A stretch of 64,000 nt of DNA from Oceanobacillus salinisoli. GTDB taxonomy: Bacteria; Bacillota; Bacilli; Bacillales; Amphibacillaceae. Location of the stretch: the NCBI RefSeq assembly GCF_009733865.1, contig NZ_WOFB01000002.1, positions 186,001 through 250,000 on the forward strand, given 5' to 3'. Numbering within the stretch: the first letter of the stretch is position 1; each line of letters opens with the position of its first letter. Of the stretch, positions 35,601-44,466 are shown piece by piece. Under the pieces are notes generated by a model, which saw only the letters and a list, made by a program, of their open reading frames with translations, ran no database searches and was not told where the DNA came from. A program made the translations under genes and the position numbers.

Positions 35601-36770
35601 ATGAACAGTGAGTTAACACCGACACAAGAATCGAATCGGCTCTTTTGGATCGACGCTGCAAGAGGATTTTCGATATTTGGAATTTTTATGGTAAACATTG
35701 GTGCTTTTAGTGCTCCGTATTTTTTGTATGGAGGGGAAGAGCAGGGGTGGACATCCAGCGTTGACCCATGGATACAGGTAATAATTGATATATTTTTCCA
35801 GGCCAGTTTTTATACACTATTTTCTATTTTATTCGGGTTTGGGATTCAGATTATGAAAGATCGTATTATTGCCCGTGGTATTAGCCTCTATCCATTCTTG
35901 CTGAGAAGACTGTTTATCCTGCTATGTTTTGGAATGGTTCATGCCTTTCTCTTATGGCATGGAGATATATTGCTGACCTATGGGATGGTTGGGATTCTTT
36001 CCTTACTGCTCCTGCATGTTAGAGCTGAGACAAAATTAGGAATAGGATCGGTTCTGTTAGTTGGCAGTGTTAGCTTTCTTTCATTCTTATATTATATATC
36101 CAGAGATTACTTAGACTTTGTCAACCATCCTATGATTGAACAGTCATTTGTGAATTATCAAAGCAATGATATACGTACCATTTGGATGCAAAATTATCAG
36201 GATTGGGTATATTCCAATAGCGCTTTCAGCTTGTTCTTTTTAACGCTCGTACTGCTGCCTCTCTTTTTATTTGGAATGTTTCTTGCGGAGAAACGCTGGC
36301 TTCATGAACCGGTAAAATATAAATCTATATTAATTAAATTATGGGTTATTGCCTTTGTATGTTTTATCGGATTTAAAATAGGTCCATATGCCTTTGGTAA
36401 TCCGTTATGGCTTTCTTATATTCAGGATAATATTGGTGGAATGTTTTCTGCGTTATTTTACATTCTTTCGATTACACTGTTAGCAGGAACCGGGTTGGGG
36501 AGAAAACTGCTCAAACCATTTGCCTATGTTGGAAGAATGGCACTTACTAATTATATTTCCCAATCCATTATTAGCTTTATTTTATTCTATGGAGTTGGAT
36601 TTGGCTTGTATGGCTCGGTAAGTCCTTTTCTTGGAGTCGTGTTCGTGGTGACGATCTTCACGGGTCAAGTGTTTTTTAGCAGATGGTGGTTTATGCGGTT
36701 CCGTTTTGGTCCACTTGAATGGGTTTGGAGAAGCTTAACCTATTGGAAAAAGCAGCCCTTACGAAAATAA
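35601..36770 (+). CDS. DUF418-family (YeiB-type) membrane protein
   Basis: 389 residues with about ten hydrophobic segments. The N-terminal signature NRLFWIDAARGFSIFGIFMV and C-terminal PFAYVGRMALTNYISQSIIS and FRFGPLEWVWRSLTYWKK are typical of DUF418 proteins. These are related to membrane acyltransferases but have no settled function. ATG after AGGAAAGTGA. Confidence 0.85.
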   Translation: MNSELTPTQESNRLFWIDAARGFSIFGIFMVNIGAFSAPYFLYGGEEQGWTSSVDPWIQVIIDIFFQASFYTLFSILFGFGIQIMKDRIIARGISLYPFLLRRLFILLCFGMVHAFLLWHGDILLTYGMVGILSLLLLHVRAETKLGIGSVLLVGSVSFLSFLYYISRDYLDFVNHPMIEQSFVNYQSNDIRTIWMQNYQDWVYSNSAFSLFFLTLVLLPLFLFGMFLAEKRWLHEPVKYKSILIKLWVIAFVCFIGFKIGPYAFGNPLWLSYIQDNIGGMFSALFYILSITLLAGTGLGRKLLKPFAYVGRMALTNYISQSIISFILFYGVGFGLYGSVSPFLGVVFVVTIFTGQVFFSRWWFMRFRFGPLEWVWRSLTYWKKQPLRK

Positions 36771-36910
36771 ATAGAGGGAGTAATTCTGCATTAACTTAAG
36801 GAGATTTTAAATGACCTATTCACGCTATCGTGATATGATATCGATAGTAAAGGAATTATTTACTAGTAATCATTCAAAAAATGTTGATTTAAAAGGAGGA
36901 TACATACTAG

Positions 36911-37282
36911 ATGACACATATGCATATAACTTCATGGGTATTAGGCTTTATCCTATTTGCTGTAGCTATTGTATTATTAAACCAGGGAAAAGAAAAACCT
37001 GCTAAAATCGTTCAAATGATTTTACGTCTGGATTATCTGTTTGTTTTATATACTGGTGGGGCACTACTTGCATTATATTTCCAGAACATCCAAATGCCGC
37101 TTTTTGCCGAAGCCATAACAAAGGGGCTTGCCGGTCTTTGGTTAATTGCTGCAATGGAATTAATTTTAGTGAAAAAAGCAAAGGGAAAACCTGCTAATAG
37201 TTGGTGGATTCAATTTGTGATTGCTCTCATTCTTGTTATCGTTTTAGGTTTTGTTCGTTTACCATATGGAGTGGTTTTATAA
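36911..37282 (+). CDS. yisL: YisL, UPF0344 membrane protein
   Basis: 123 residues with four membrane segments, beginning MTHMHITSWVLGFILFAVAI and containing RLDYLFVLYTGGALLALYF. Strong AAAAGGAGG site upstream. B. subtilis yisL lies next to gerP, matching this position. Function unknown. Confidence 0.85.
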   Translation: MTHMHITSWVLGFILFAVAIVLLNQGKEKPAKIVQMILRLDYLFVLYTGGALLALYFQNIQMPLFAEAITKGLAGLWLIAAMELILVKKAKGKPANSWWIQFVIALILVIVLGFVRLPYGVVL

Positions 37283-37357
37283 AAATATTAGTAAGAAACC
37301 GCATTCGCACGCTTGTAGCTTTGCGTGTAGTGCTGCTTTACTGAATAGTCTTGTCAC

Positions 37358-37388
37358 AAAACGAGCACATTTGTGTTCGTTTTTTCTT
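37358..37388 (+). terminator. yisL terminator
   Basis: AAACGAGCAC, loop ATTT, GTGTTCGTTTTTT: an imperfect stem with one mismatch and a T-run, about 75 bp beyond the yisL stop. Confidence 0.7.
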
Positions 37389-37572
37389 AACTTATAATAA
37401 CGCAGTTTATATTCGGTTTACTTGTGAGGAAGAAAAATGATAAATCGTGACATTTATAACCCCTTTAGCCACCATAGTCTCTTCATTCTTGTTCTTCGAT
37501 AGTTAAGCGCTCTTTAGTTGGATATGGCACAAAATATAATTTTGAGATGTCTCGAATTCTTGATATGGGGGT

Positions 37573-37731
37573 CTACTGAACATCCCTTTCACAAGAAAAC
37601 GACCAATGAAATGCTAATAAATTTAAATCTTGTTTAGTAACAGTTCCATTGTTTTTTTCACAAGTATTTTTAGCTTCTCTAAAAACGATATAACTGGAAG
37701 CAAATACGATAGTCAGCATAACCAAAACCAT
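37573..37731 (-). CDS. Possible small membrane protein or gene remnant (52 aa)
   Basis: A frame beginning MVLVMLTIVFASSYIVFREA, one membrane segment, then CEKNNGTVTKQDLNLLAFHW and two cysteines. The frame extends further upstream (RTIKSKRIRNWIIGL, positively charged) without an ATG/GTG/TTG start before an in-frame stop, and no ribosome site fits. It may be the 3' end of a decayed gene. It is the only coding-like signal in the 765-bp gap 37283-38047. Confidence 0.35.
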   Translation of the reverse strand: MVLVMLTIVFASSYIVFREAKNTCEKNNGTVTKQDLNLLAFHWSFSCERDVQ

Positions 37732-38047
37732 TAACCCGATTATCCAATTTCTTATCCTTTTCGATTTAATTGTTCTTACAGCCCTACTTAAATCAATCTG
37801 TATATAATAAATGATTAGTATTTAACAATCTTCTGCATTATCTCTTATCATTTTAACATAGTTATCCAAATAGATTTGCTTGTAAATGGCTTGTAAGCCT
37901 ACAAGCGTTTGTCAGTTTTTTATCTATTTTTACGGTAAAAATGGTTAAAAAGTGAACCCTTTTTAACAATATCGGAAATCATGTTGACTATTTCCTTCTT
38001 TGGTTAATAATAGAAGCAGAAAGACATATTTGGTGGGGGACAGTTGA

Positions 38048-39532
38048 ATGAAGAAATTTTTAATCATGATCTTTACTGCATTTATTTTTATTTTTGGCAC
38101 AAACAAACCAGTTTTATTTGCAGACGAGAGACAAATTCAGGAAGAAGTCATATATAACATTTTAATTGATCGTTATAACAATGGAAATCACCAAATTGAT
38201 GAACAGGTTGATGTTGATGATCCCACTGCTTATCATGGTGGAGATTTTCAAGGAATCATTGCTAAGCTCGATGATTTAGTTGAACTTGGAATAACGACAA
38301 TTTCCTTATCTCCAATCATGGCAAATGCGGAAAAAGGCTATCATGGATATTGGATCGAGGACTTTTATGAAGTGGAAGAGCAATTTGGAACAATGGAAGA
38401 TTTCCAGATGCTTGTGGAAGAAGCTCATAAGCACGATATGAAAATTATATTGGAAATAGTAACCAATTATGTTTCACCATCCCACCCAATTGCAAGTGAT
38501 CCAGAGAAGGAAAACTGGTTTATCGAACAGGAATTATCAGATCCGGAGTGGGTAAGTAATACATTAAGATTAAATTTGGAAAATGAAGAAGTACAGCAAT
38601 ATATGATGGATGTTGCTGATTATTGGATGACAGAAACAAACATTGATGGATTTAAGCTGCATGCTGCAGACCAAGTACCAATCAGCTTTTTGGAAGTAAT
38701 GACAACACATATTCAATCAGAAGACCCAAACTTTTATCTGCTTGGAGATAATTTAGTAACAGATGAGTATAATCAGGAAATATTAGAGAATACAGAAATA
38801 CAAGTATTGGAAAATCCATCCTTGACCCAGGCGATGAGAACAGTTTTTTCACAGGAAGATAACGAAGTCTCTGCCATTTATGATATATGGGAAGAAAGCG
38901 GTAACCAAACTCCTCTTCTTTACATGGATGATATGTATTCCAAAAGATTTACACAAGAGTTCTCAGAAAACGGGCGAAATTCCTTTACAACATGGAAGTT
39001 AGCTTTGACTTACATGTTTACAGCTCCCGGAATACCGTCGATTTTCCAAGGGTCGGAAATTCCAATGTATGGTGCAAATGCGGAGGAAGCACAACACCTC
39101 GTCCAGTTTAATAGTGGGGAGGCAGATCTTCAGGAATATTATCATCAAATTGCTTCCTTACGTTCTCAGTTTCCTGCATTACAATTTGGGGATTTTGAGT
39201 TAGTAGGTTCAAGTAATGCAATGAGTGTATTCCGAAGAACGTATGAAGATGAAACCATCTATATCGCGATTAATAACAGCAGTGAATCACAGGATATATC
39301 TCTTTCTAATCTGGATTCGGGCATGCAATTGCGAGGATATTTGGGAGACAATCTTGTGCGCGAAGATAAAAATGGTGAATATCGTATTGGTTTAGCTCGT
39401 GAAACGGCAGAAGTGTTTTCTGTTGAACCAAATACAGGATTGAACTGGGGATTTATTAGTTTTGTAGGCGGAATTTTTATTCTGTTCATCGCTGCTGTCA
39501 TTTATCTAAGTAGAAAACAAAAAAAAACATGA
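38048..39532 (+). CDS. GH13 alpha-amylase-family protein, membrane-anchored, with altered catalytic motifs
   Basis: 494 residues: an N-terminal signal (about 1-25), a GH13 barrel, a small beta domain, and a C-terminal membrane segment (about 470-488) ending SRKQKKT. Fold markers are clear: ILIDRYNNGN, YHGGDFQGI, GYHGYWIEDFYEV, APGIPSIFQGSEIPMYG. The catalytic regions are changed. Region I reads E136-IVT-N140-Y141 instead of D..NH; region II reads GFKLH205AAD with His at the nucleophile Asp; region III has D234 (LLGDN) instead of the acid Glu; region IV reads YMDD where NHD is expected. It is probably not a normal hydrolase; a carbohydrate-binding or structural surface role is possible. Confidence 0.8.
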   Translation: MKKFLIMIFTAFIFIFGTNKPVLFADERQIQEEVIYNILIDRYNNGNHQIDEQVDVDDPTAYHGGDFQGIIAKLDDLVELGITTISLSPIMANAEKGYHGYWIEDFYEVEEQFGTMEDFQMLVEEAHKHDMKIILEIVTNYVSPSHPIASDPEKENWFIEQELSDPEWVSNTLRLNLENEEVQQYMMDVADYWMTETNIDGFKLHAADQVPISFLEVMTTHIQSEDPNFYLLGDNLVTDEYNQEILENTEIQVLENPSLTQAMRTVFSQEDNEVSAIYDIWEESGNQTPLLYMDDMYSKRFTQEFSENGRNSFTTWKLALTYMFTAPGIPSIFQGSEIPMYGANAEEAQHLVQFNSGEADLQEYYHQIASLRSQFPALQFGDFELVGSSNAMSVFRRTYEDETIYIAINNSSESQDISLSNLDSGMQLRGYLGDNLVREDKNGEYRIGLARETAEVFSVEPNTGLNWGFISFVGGIFILFIAAVIYLSRKQKKT

Positions 39533-39608
39533 ATCTGGAGTGTAAAAGGAGTTCCATCCTTTTCCTATATAATAGTTACGATGAAAATATAGTAGGAGGT
39601 GCAGGGAT

Positions 39609-39686
39609 ATGGTTGGTCTTATTGCTTTAGCATTAACAGCATGTATTAGTCTTAGTTCTATTATTTTGAGTGAAGTTTGGGAATAA
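39609..39686 (+). CDS. Possible 25-aa hydrophobic peptide
   Basis: Frame MVGLIALALTACISLSSIIL..., ending SEVWE, with a strong AGGAGGT site 9 nt ahead, a TATAAT at 39568-39573 and a terminator hairpin 15 bp after the stop. The whole unit fits in 180 bp. Peptides like this are common and rarely annotated. Function unknown. Confidence 0.45.
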   Translation: MVGLIALALTACISLSSIILSEVWE

Positions 39687-39701
39687 TATTTATCAACTTG
39701 T

Positions 39702-39739
39702 GGCCATCTCATTCAGTGATGAATTGGATGGCCTGTTTT
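39702..39739 (+). terminator. Terminator after the 25-aa frame
   Basis: GGCCATC and GATGGCC outer arms, ATTC/GAAT inner arms, then TGTTTTA. Converges on the SDR gene and may serve both. Confidence 0.65.
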
Positions 39740-39769
39740 ATTGCTTAAATAAAAATGCTTATACGTTGA

Positions 39770-40642
39770 TTATCCATTTACAACCGTACCGCCATTGACA
39801 TGAATCATTTGTCCAGTTACATAACTGCTATCTTCACTGGCTAAGTATACATAGGCAGGGGCGACTTCCTTTGGCTGACCGGGTCGTTTCATTGGTGAAT
39901 TGGCACCAAATGAATCGACTTTCTTTTTATTAAAAGATGCAGGAATAAGTGGTGTCCAAATGGGTCCAGGAGCAACAGCATTTACACGAATACCTTGATC
40001 AACCAGTGCTTGTGACAGGGATCTGGTAAAGGATGTGATGGCTCCTTTAGTAGCAGAGTAAGCAATTAAGTCTACATTGCCTTCATAAGCGGTAATGGAG
40101 GAAGTATTGATAATTGAACTTCCTTCTTTTAGATGTGGAATGACCGCTTTGGATAAATAAAACATACTGAAAATATTCGTTCGAAATGTTTTTTCCAGTT
40201 GCTCGCTTGTTATGTCCAAAAAGCTTGGCTGTGTATGCTGTTCAGCCGCATTGTTTACCAAAATATCAATCTTATGGAAGGTATCGAATGTTTTTTGTAC
40301 AGCATCTGCACAAAATGCTTCATTTCCGATATCTCCGCTAATCAGTAAACATTTTTGTCCTTCCTGTTCGACAATCCGCTTAGTTTCTTCTGCGTCTTCA
40401 TGCTCATTTAAATAAATGATTGCGATATCGGCTCCTTCTTTCGCGAAGTGGACACTGACAGCCCGACCAATGCCACTGTCCCCACCAGTTATAATCGCTA
40501 CTTTATTTTTCAATTTATTAGCACCCTGATAATCATCGCGGATATATTCTGGCAGTGGATTCATTTCTGACTCAATTCCCGGTTGTATCCCTTGCTGTTG
40601 TTTGGGCGGGGTTATCTTCCCATTTTGATGCTCCATTCCCAT
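39770..40642 (-). CDS. SDR-family oxidoreductase (YhxC/YhdF-like)
   Basis: 290 residues. A polar N-terminal extension (GKITPPKQQQGIQPGIESEM) precedes the Rossmann motif ITGGDSGIGRA, NNAAEQHTQP, and the catalytic YSATKGA with the upstream serine in NTSSITAYEGN. NADP-dependent alcohol or aldehyde chemistry is likely; substrate unknown. Start ATG 40642 after AAGGAGGAG, rather than the frame from 40726. Similar proteins are stress-induced in B. subtilis. Confidence 0.88.
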   Translation of the reverse strand: MGMEHQNGKITPPKQQQGIQPGIESEMNPLPEYIRDDYQGANKLKNKVAIITGGDSGIGRAVSVHFAKEGADIAIIYLNEHEDAEETKRIVEQEGQKCLLISGDIGNEAFCADAVQKTFDTFHKIDILVNNAAEQHTQPSFLDITSEQLEKTFRTNIFSMFYLSKAVIPHLKEGSSIINTSSITAYEGNVDLIAYSATKGAITSFTRSLSQALVDQGIRVNAVAPGPIWTPLIPASFNKKKVDSFGANSPMKRPGQPKEVAPAYVYLASEDSSYVTGQMIHVNGGTVVNG

Positions 40643-40720
40643 ATTATCTCCTCCTTCATGCTTATCGTACCCATTTGGAAGGTGTTCCATTATGAAGAAG
40701 AGAAAAAAGAAGGCTATTGA

Positions 40721-40815
40721 TATCAACCGTTGTGCAAAATATCAACACAACGGGCGCGCATATCAACCAGTGTATGCGGGATTTTAATCATTAGAAGGCT
40801 TTTATCAACCATAAA
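40721..40815 (+). repeat. 21-bp-phased ATCAACC repeat, short cluster
   Basis: TATCAACC occurs at 40721, as TATCAACA at 40740, TATCAACC at 40761, a degenerate copy at 40782, and TATCAACC at 40803: steps of 19, 21, 21 and 21 bp, with unrelated sequence between. It lies just upstream of the SDR start region. The same motif and period build the 103-bp tandem array at 56838. Confidence 0.7.
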
Positions 40816-40979
40816 GGAGCAGATATGTATTCTAAATGATGTGTTGTTTTTTGTCACTAAATCAATAACTTTAGATGATGTTGGTGCTTTTTTAGCCGCC
40901 CCGGAAATACATTACGCTAGTATTGTGCTTTTATATTTCTAACATTTGATTTAGCTTAATAAACTTTAGTATATCTAAT

Positions 40980-41165
40980 CACTATTAAGCTGGTTGATTG
41001 GAGCGGAGGGTAGTCGACTCCTGTAGGAAAAGCACGTATCTAGACCTAAGCAGGAAGTGGTTTTCTTCCGGGGAGGATGAAGCCGTGCCCTAAGGTGCGC
41101 GACTGCCCGGATCAGAAATCTACGGAGCACTATATTAGTTCGTACTTTATATCTATTGCGAGGTA
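40980..41165. repeat. Degenerate Bacillaceae interspersed repeat
   Basis: GGTTGATTGGAGCGGAGGG, then TCGACTCCTGTAGGAAAAGCA and CGGGGAGGATGAAGCCG resemble a sequence seen repeatedly between genes in Bacillaceae. Partial counterparts are at 17560-17640 and 25110-25200. No frame. Confidence 0.5.
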
Positions 41166-41195
41166 AAAAAACTTACGATAAGTGCCAAAAAGAAA

Positions 41196-41219
41196 AAGCC
41201 CTAATTTAATAGGACTTTT
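41196..41219 (-). terminator. Terminator of the YppF-like gene
   Basis: On the minus strand AAAGTCCTA and TAGGGCTTTTT pair around a short AT loop, followed by CTTTTT. The stem covers the stop codon at 41206. Confidence 0.75.
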
Positions 41220-41409
41220 GGAGTTCTTTATAATCGAAAGCGGATATTGCCCCTTGCTTATGCAAATAAGCAAAAATGTGGCGGTAATCCTTTATGTCAA
41301 TTTCACCGATGATGTACTTGTACTGGTAATAATCAAGCAAATCATTAACTGACTCAGGCATATAATTACGTTCTGTCATATATCTGTCTACTAAATCATG
41401 GATATGCAT
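41206..41409 (-). CDS. YppF-like small protein
   Basis: 67 residues: MHIHDLVDRYMTERNYMPES, then VNDLLDYYQYKYIIGEIDI and DYRHIFAYLHKQGAISA. This matches the YppF-like family of small Bacillus proteins with unknown function. AAGGGGG site precedes the ATG at 41409. Confidence 0.75.
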   Translation of the reverse strand: MHIHDLVDRYMTERNYMPESVNDLLDYYQYKYIIGEIDIKDYRHIFAYLHKQGAISAFDYKELQKSY

Positions 41410-41499
41410 CTTATTCCCCCTTAAAGAATAACTTTCTCTGTATCCATGTGTATATATATGATAATAAAATAGCTTTCATGCTTTTTTATAGGTTGTTTC

Positions 41500-41890
41500 T
41501 AGAAGATTATTGGTTTTAAAGGAAAAGTTGTTCCATATTTGATATAAACTCCTGACTAATGAAAATTTCTATTTGTGATGCTCTCGCTTGTTCTAATGAT
41601 GACAGGGTGAATGCATTCGCTCCGGCAGAATACTTGGGCACGCGTACTCAACCAGATTTCATTCTGCTCGTGAAAATTCTAGTTACCTGTTTTTCAACAG
41701 AACAGTGTTACATCGAAAAAAGAAGATGTCTTTGTATTTAGAAACAAACTACTCTCTGAGCCAATCAAATACCGTTAGTAACACTCAGGTATAAAGTTTA
41801 AAAGCTCAACCAGCGTAGTGTATTTCCGCAGCGGTAGGTACAGCACCAACTATGCATCTAAAGTTAGTCCGGAGTTTATATAAATTCAAT
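41500..41890 (+). repeat. Composite interspersed mosaic repeat, copy 2
   Basis: From 41549 it follows the same order as 35213-35555: CTCCTGACTAATGAAAATT, CTTGTTCTAATGATGA, CTCGTGAAAATTCTAGTTAC, GTTAGTAACACTC, GCGTAGTGTATTTCCG, AAAGTTAGT, GGAGTTTATAT. It carries a 60-bp insertion relative to copy 1 in the middle. The preceding TTCTAGAAGATT is a decayed trace of the box element. No gene; 41890-42008 holds nothing I recognise. Confidence 0.75.
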
Positions 41891-42008
41891 AACAACAATT
41901 TTGCGAAAAGAGTCTTTCTAAAGGATTTGTTGTTTTTACCACTAAAATCGATGAACTTCGACGAATCAGTAAAATTGGTGCGGAAATACAAGAGCAAGGA
42001 TTATCCCT

Positions 42009-44249
42009 CTAATATCCCGGGGAGTTCGTCATTTTCGGCAGCTGGACTTCATGAATAGTCAATTTTTCATTGATATCGTAAACCGTGAATTGGTCATAGG
42101 AAAATGTATATAAGAAATCACCGACTGAAATCATTCGTTTTATTTCTGATTCGTAGTCAGGATATTCTTTTTGCTGTACCTCTTTCTGATGGGTCAAACT
42201 ATTAGATAATTGGATACCATTTTCTGGTGTAATGTGATACAAAAACGCCCCCTCATAAACAAATGACTGATCTTCATAGGTCGCATCACCTTGCTGAACG
42301 GTTTTCGATTCAAATAGAACCGCTGGAAAACCAAACAGGTTTCGCTCTGGGTGTTCGTATAAAGCATTATGATTATGGGTGATTTCACTATAGGACCCAC
42401 CGCGCCCCAAAATTTCGCTGTCTTTTTCAATAGGGTTGGTCGGATCACTGACATCAAATAAAGATATTTTTAAGCCATCCATTCTTACTTGCGGTTCACT
42501 GCTATGTTCATTTTCTACTAGTTTTGTATGCTGTCCAAAACCGATTACATGGTTATCGTCTAATGGATGAAGGTAATTGCTGAATCCGGGTATCTTTAAT
42601 TCTCCGAGTACTTCTGGATTCTCCGGGTTTTCCAAATCAATTACGAACAAGGGATCAATTTGTTCAAATGTTACCATGTAGGCGATGTCTTCCATAAACC
42701 GAACACTAAAGATTTGTTCCCCCTCCGCAAGTCCCTCCACGGCCCCTAAAGGATTTAATTCCAAATCAAAGGTATAAAGATTATTCGTTGAAGTGTTATC
42801 CTCCTGCGATGAAAAACCTTGTGTAGTAGCGACACGGAACGTATCATTACGTTCATCCATCGCAAACTGATTAATCAGTGTACCATTTACAACAGTGGAA
42901 GTTTTAAAGTTGAATTCACCCTTATCTACATGAAATTGAAAAATTTCGGTATTTGCCTGGTTCGGACTGGCAATAGCCATCTCTGCATTTCCATTAGAAG
43001 AAGTGATGTCAAATTTGGTCTGGGCAAGATAAATATGATTTTCTGACATGTACATATTATTAGAAGCTCCTAAAAAACTTTCCACTTTGGCTTCCTTATC
43101 AAGATCATGTAAATCAATAGAGGCGAGCAATAAATAATTTGTATCCTCACTGTCTGGGAAGTAGTACATATTCTCAAATGATAATGGCTCTGCTCTCTCA
43201 CTAACAGCCGTATCCTTTATAAAAGGTCTTGCTTCCATATCTTTTTCCATTTCTTCAAGTATGTGGAATCTCGGATATTGATTAGCAACTAAATAAAGGT
43301 ATCCGTCCATTTTTCGGGAAGCATTTAAATATCCCTCGACGGTGATTTCTCTTATTTTTTCCGGGTTTTCTTTATCTGAGATGTCATATATATAGACAGC
43401 CGTTTGTTCAACCGGTGCCGGGTAAATAGCGATATCCGATCCTGCGTCATTTTCAGTAGTCGGTTCCTCACGAATTGATTCGAACCGATGTCCGATGCTA
43501 ATTAATACATTTTCCTCTAAATAAATTTCACTCGGCTGAAAATTGTCTTCCCTTATGCTTGTGACAGCCGTACTGTTTTGCTGATCCGCAGTAGTGATCA
43601 CAATGTCATTTTGACGTGCAAAATATACAAATTCTCCATCAGTTTTCATGATGTCTCCTTCATCAACTCCCGCAACTTGTACATTGGTTTCAGAAACTAC
43701 TGAATTTCCTTCTGGTGACGCAGCTGCTTGGTCTTCACTTACGGACATAATTTCTGCAGATTCTTCTTCACTATAAAAAGTCTGATTATGGTTCTCCATC
43801 CGTTCGTTTAATAAGGTAAGCAACTGTTCATTATTTTGTATATTTGGTAAATCTCCCAAAGCGGTGAAGTTGTGGATAAATGGTTTTGACAAATTTTTGC
43901 CATTATCCGCTTTCACGTCATCCGAGATGGTAATAACGTAATTTTTATCTTCCATATAACCATTTGTTGGCGCCTTCAACGTCAGTATCGTGTTCGTACT
44001 GTTCCATTCAAAGGATACATCTGCAGGTTGATCATTTTCATCCAGAATGCGTACGGTCTCTTTTGTAAAAGTATTTGGATCCATGCTCTTGGAGAAATGC
44101 ACCGTCCAATCTTTTGTAGTAGTAGCAACTTTTGAAGCAGAAGGGATCTCTGCAGTCGGTTTATTAGAAAATATGACAGTTATGACTGCTGTAGATATAA
44201 TTCCAGCAATGACTAAAGTAATGATAATCAACCAATTGTACTTTTTCAT
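42009..44249 (-). CDS. Membrane-anchored beta-propeller protein with Ig-like domain
   Basis: 746 residues. A single N-terminal membrane anchor (about 5-27), then an SbsA/Big_5-type Ig-like domain (WTVHFSKSMDPNTFTKETV, DKNYVITISDDVKADNGKNL), then a large domain with VAGVDEGDIMKTDGEFVYFA and repeated blade segments (YIYDISDKENPEKIREI, LFVIDLENPENPEVLGELK, ISLFDVSDPTNPIEKDSE), the secreted beta-propeller family. It faces outward. ATG at 44249 after AGAGGTGAG. Probably a binding or scaffolding protein; no catalytic residues are known for this family. Confidence 0.85.
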   Translation of the reverse strand: MKKYNWLIIITLVIAGIISTAVITVIFSNKPTAEIPSASKVATTTKDWTVHFSKSMDPNTFTKETVRILDENDQPADVSFEWNSTNTILTLKAPTNGYMEDKNYVITISDDVKADNGKNLSKPFIHNFTALGDLPNIQNNEQLLTLLNERMENHNQTFYSEEESAEIMSVSEDQAAASPEGNSVVSETNVQVAGVDEGDIMKTDGEFVYFARQNDIVITTADQQNSTAVTSIREDNFQPSEIYLEENVLISIGHRFESIREEPTTENDAGSDIAIYPAPVEQTAVYIYDISDKENPEKIREITVEGYLNASRKMDGYLYLVANQYPRFHILEEMEKDMEARPFIKDTAVSERAEPLSFENMYYFPDSEDTNYLLLASIDLHDLDKEAKVESFLGASNNMYMSENHIYLAQTKFDITSSNGNAEMAIASPNQANTEIFQFHVDKGEFNFKTSTVVNGTLINQFAMDERNDTFRVATTQGFSSQEDNTSTNNLYTFDLELNPLGAVEGLAEGEQIFSVRFMEDIAYMVTFEQIDPLFVIDLENPENPEVLGELKIPGFSNYLHPLDDNHVIGFGQHTKLVENEHSSEPQVRMDGLKISLFDVSDPTNPIEKDSEILGRGGSYSEITHNHNALYEHPERNLFGFPAVLFESKTVQQGDATYEDQSFVYEGAFLYHITPENGIQLSNSLTHQKEVQQKEYPDYESEIKRMISVGDFLYTFSYDQFTVYDINEKLTIHEVQLPKMTNSPGY

Positions 44250-44466
44250 AGCTCTCACCTCTCTTTTGTAAATGCTTCCTTATAGAGTTAGACGCCAGGA
44301 GTTGTAATTTGTTACAGATTTTTTACTATTAATGGGCAGTTTTAAACAAAAACGGTTGAATAGTCCATAAGTAGAGAAAGAATAGCATAAGAGTAGAAAG
44401 AAACTTCTCCTAAACAAAAAAAGCTTCACTTCAAACTCAAAAAGTTCAAAGCAAGCTATTCGATTT

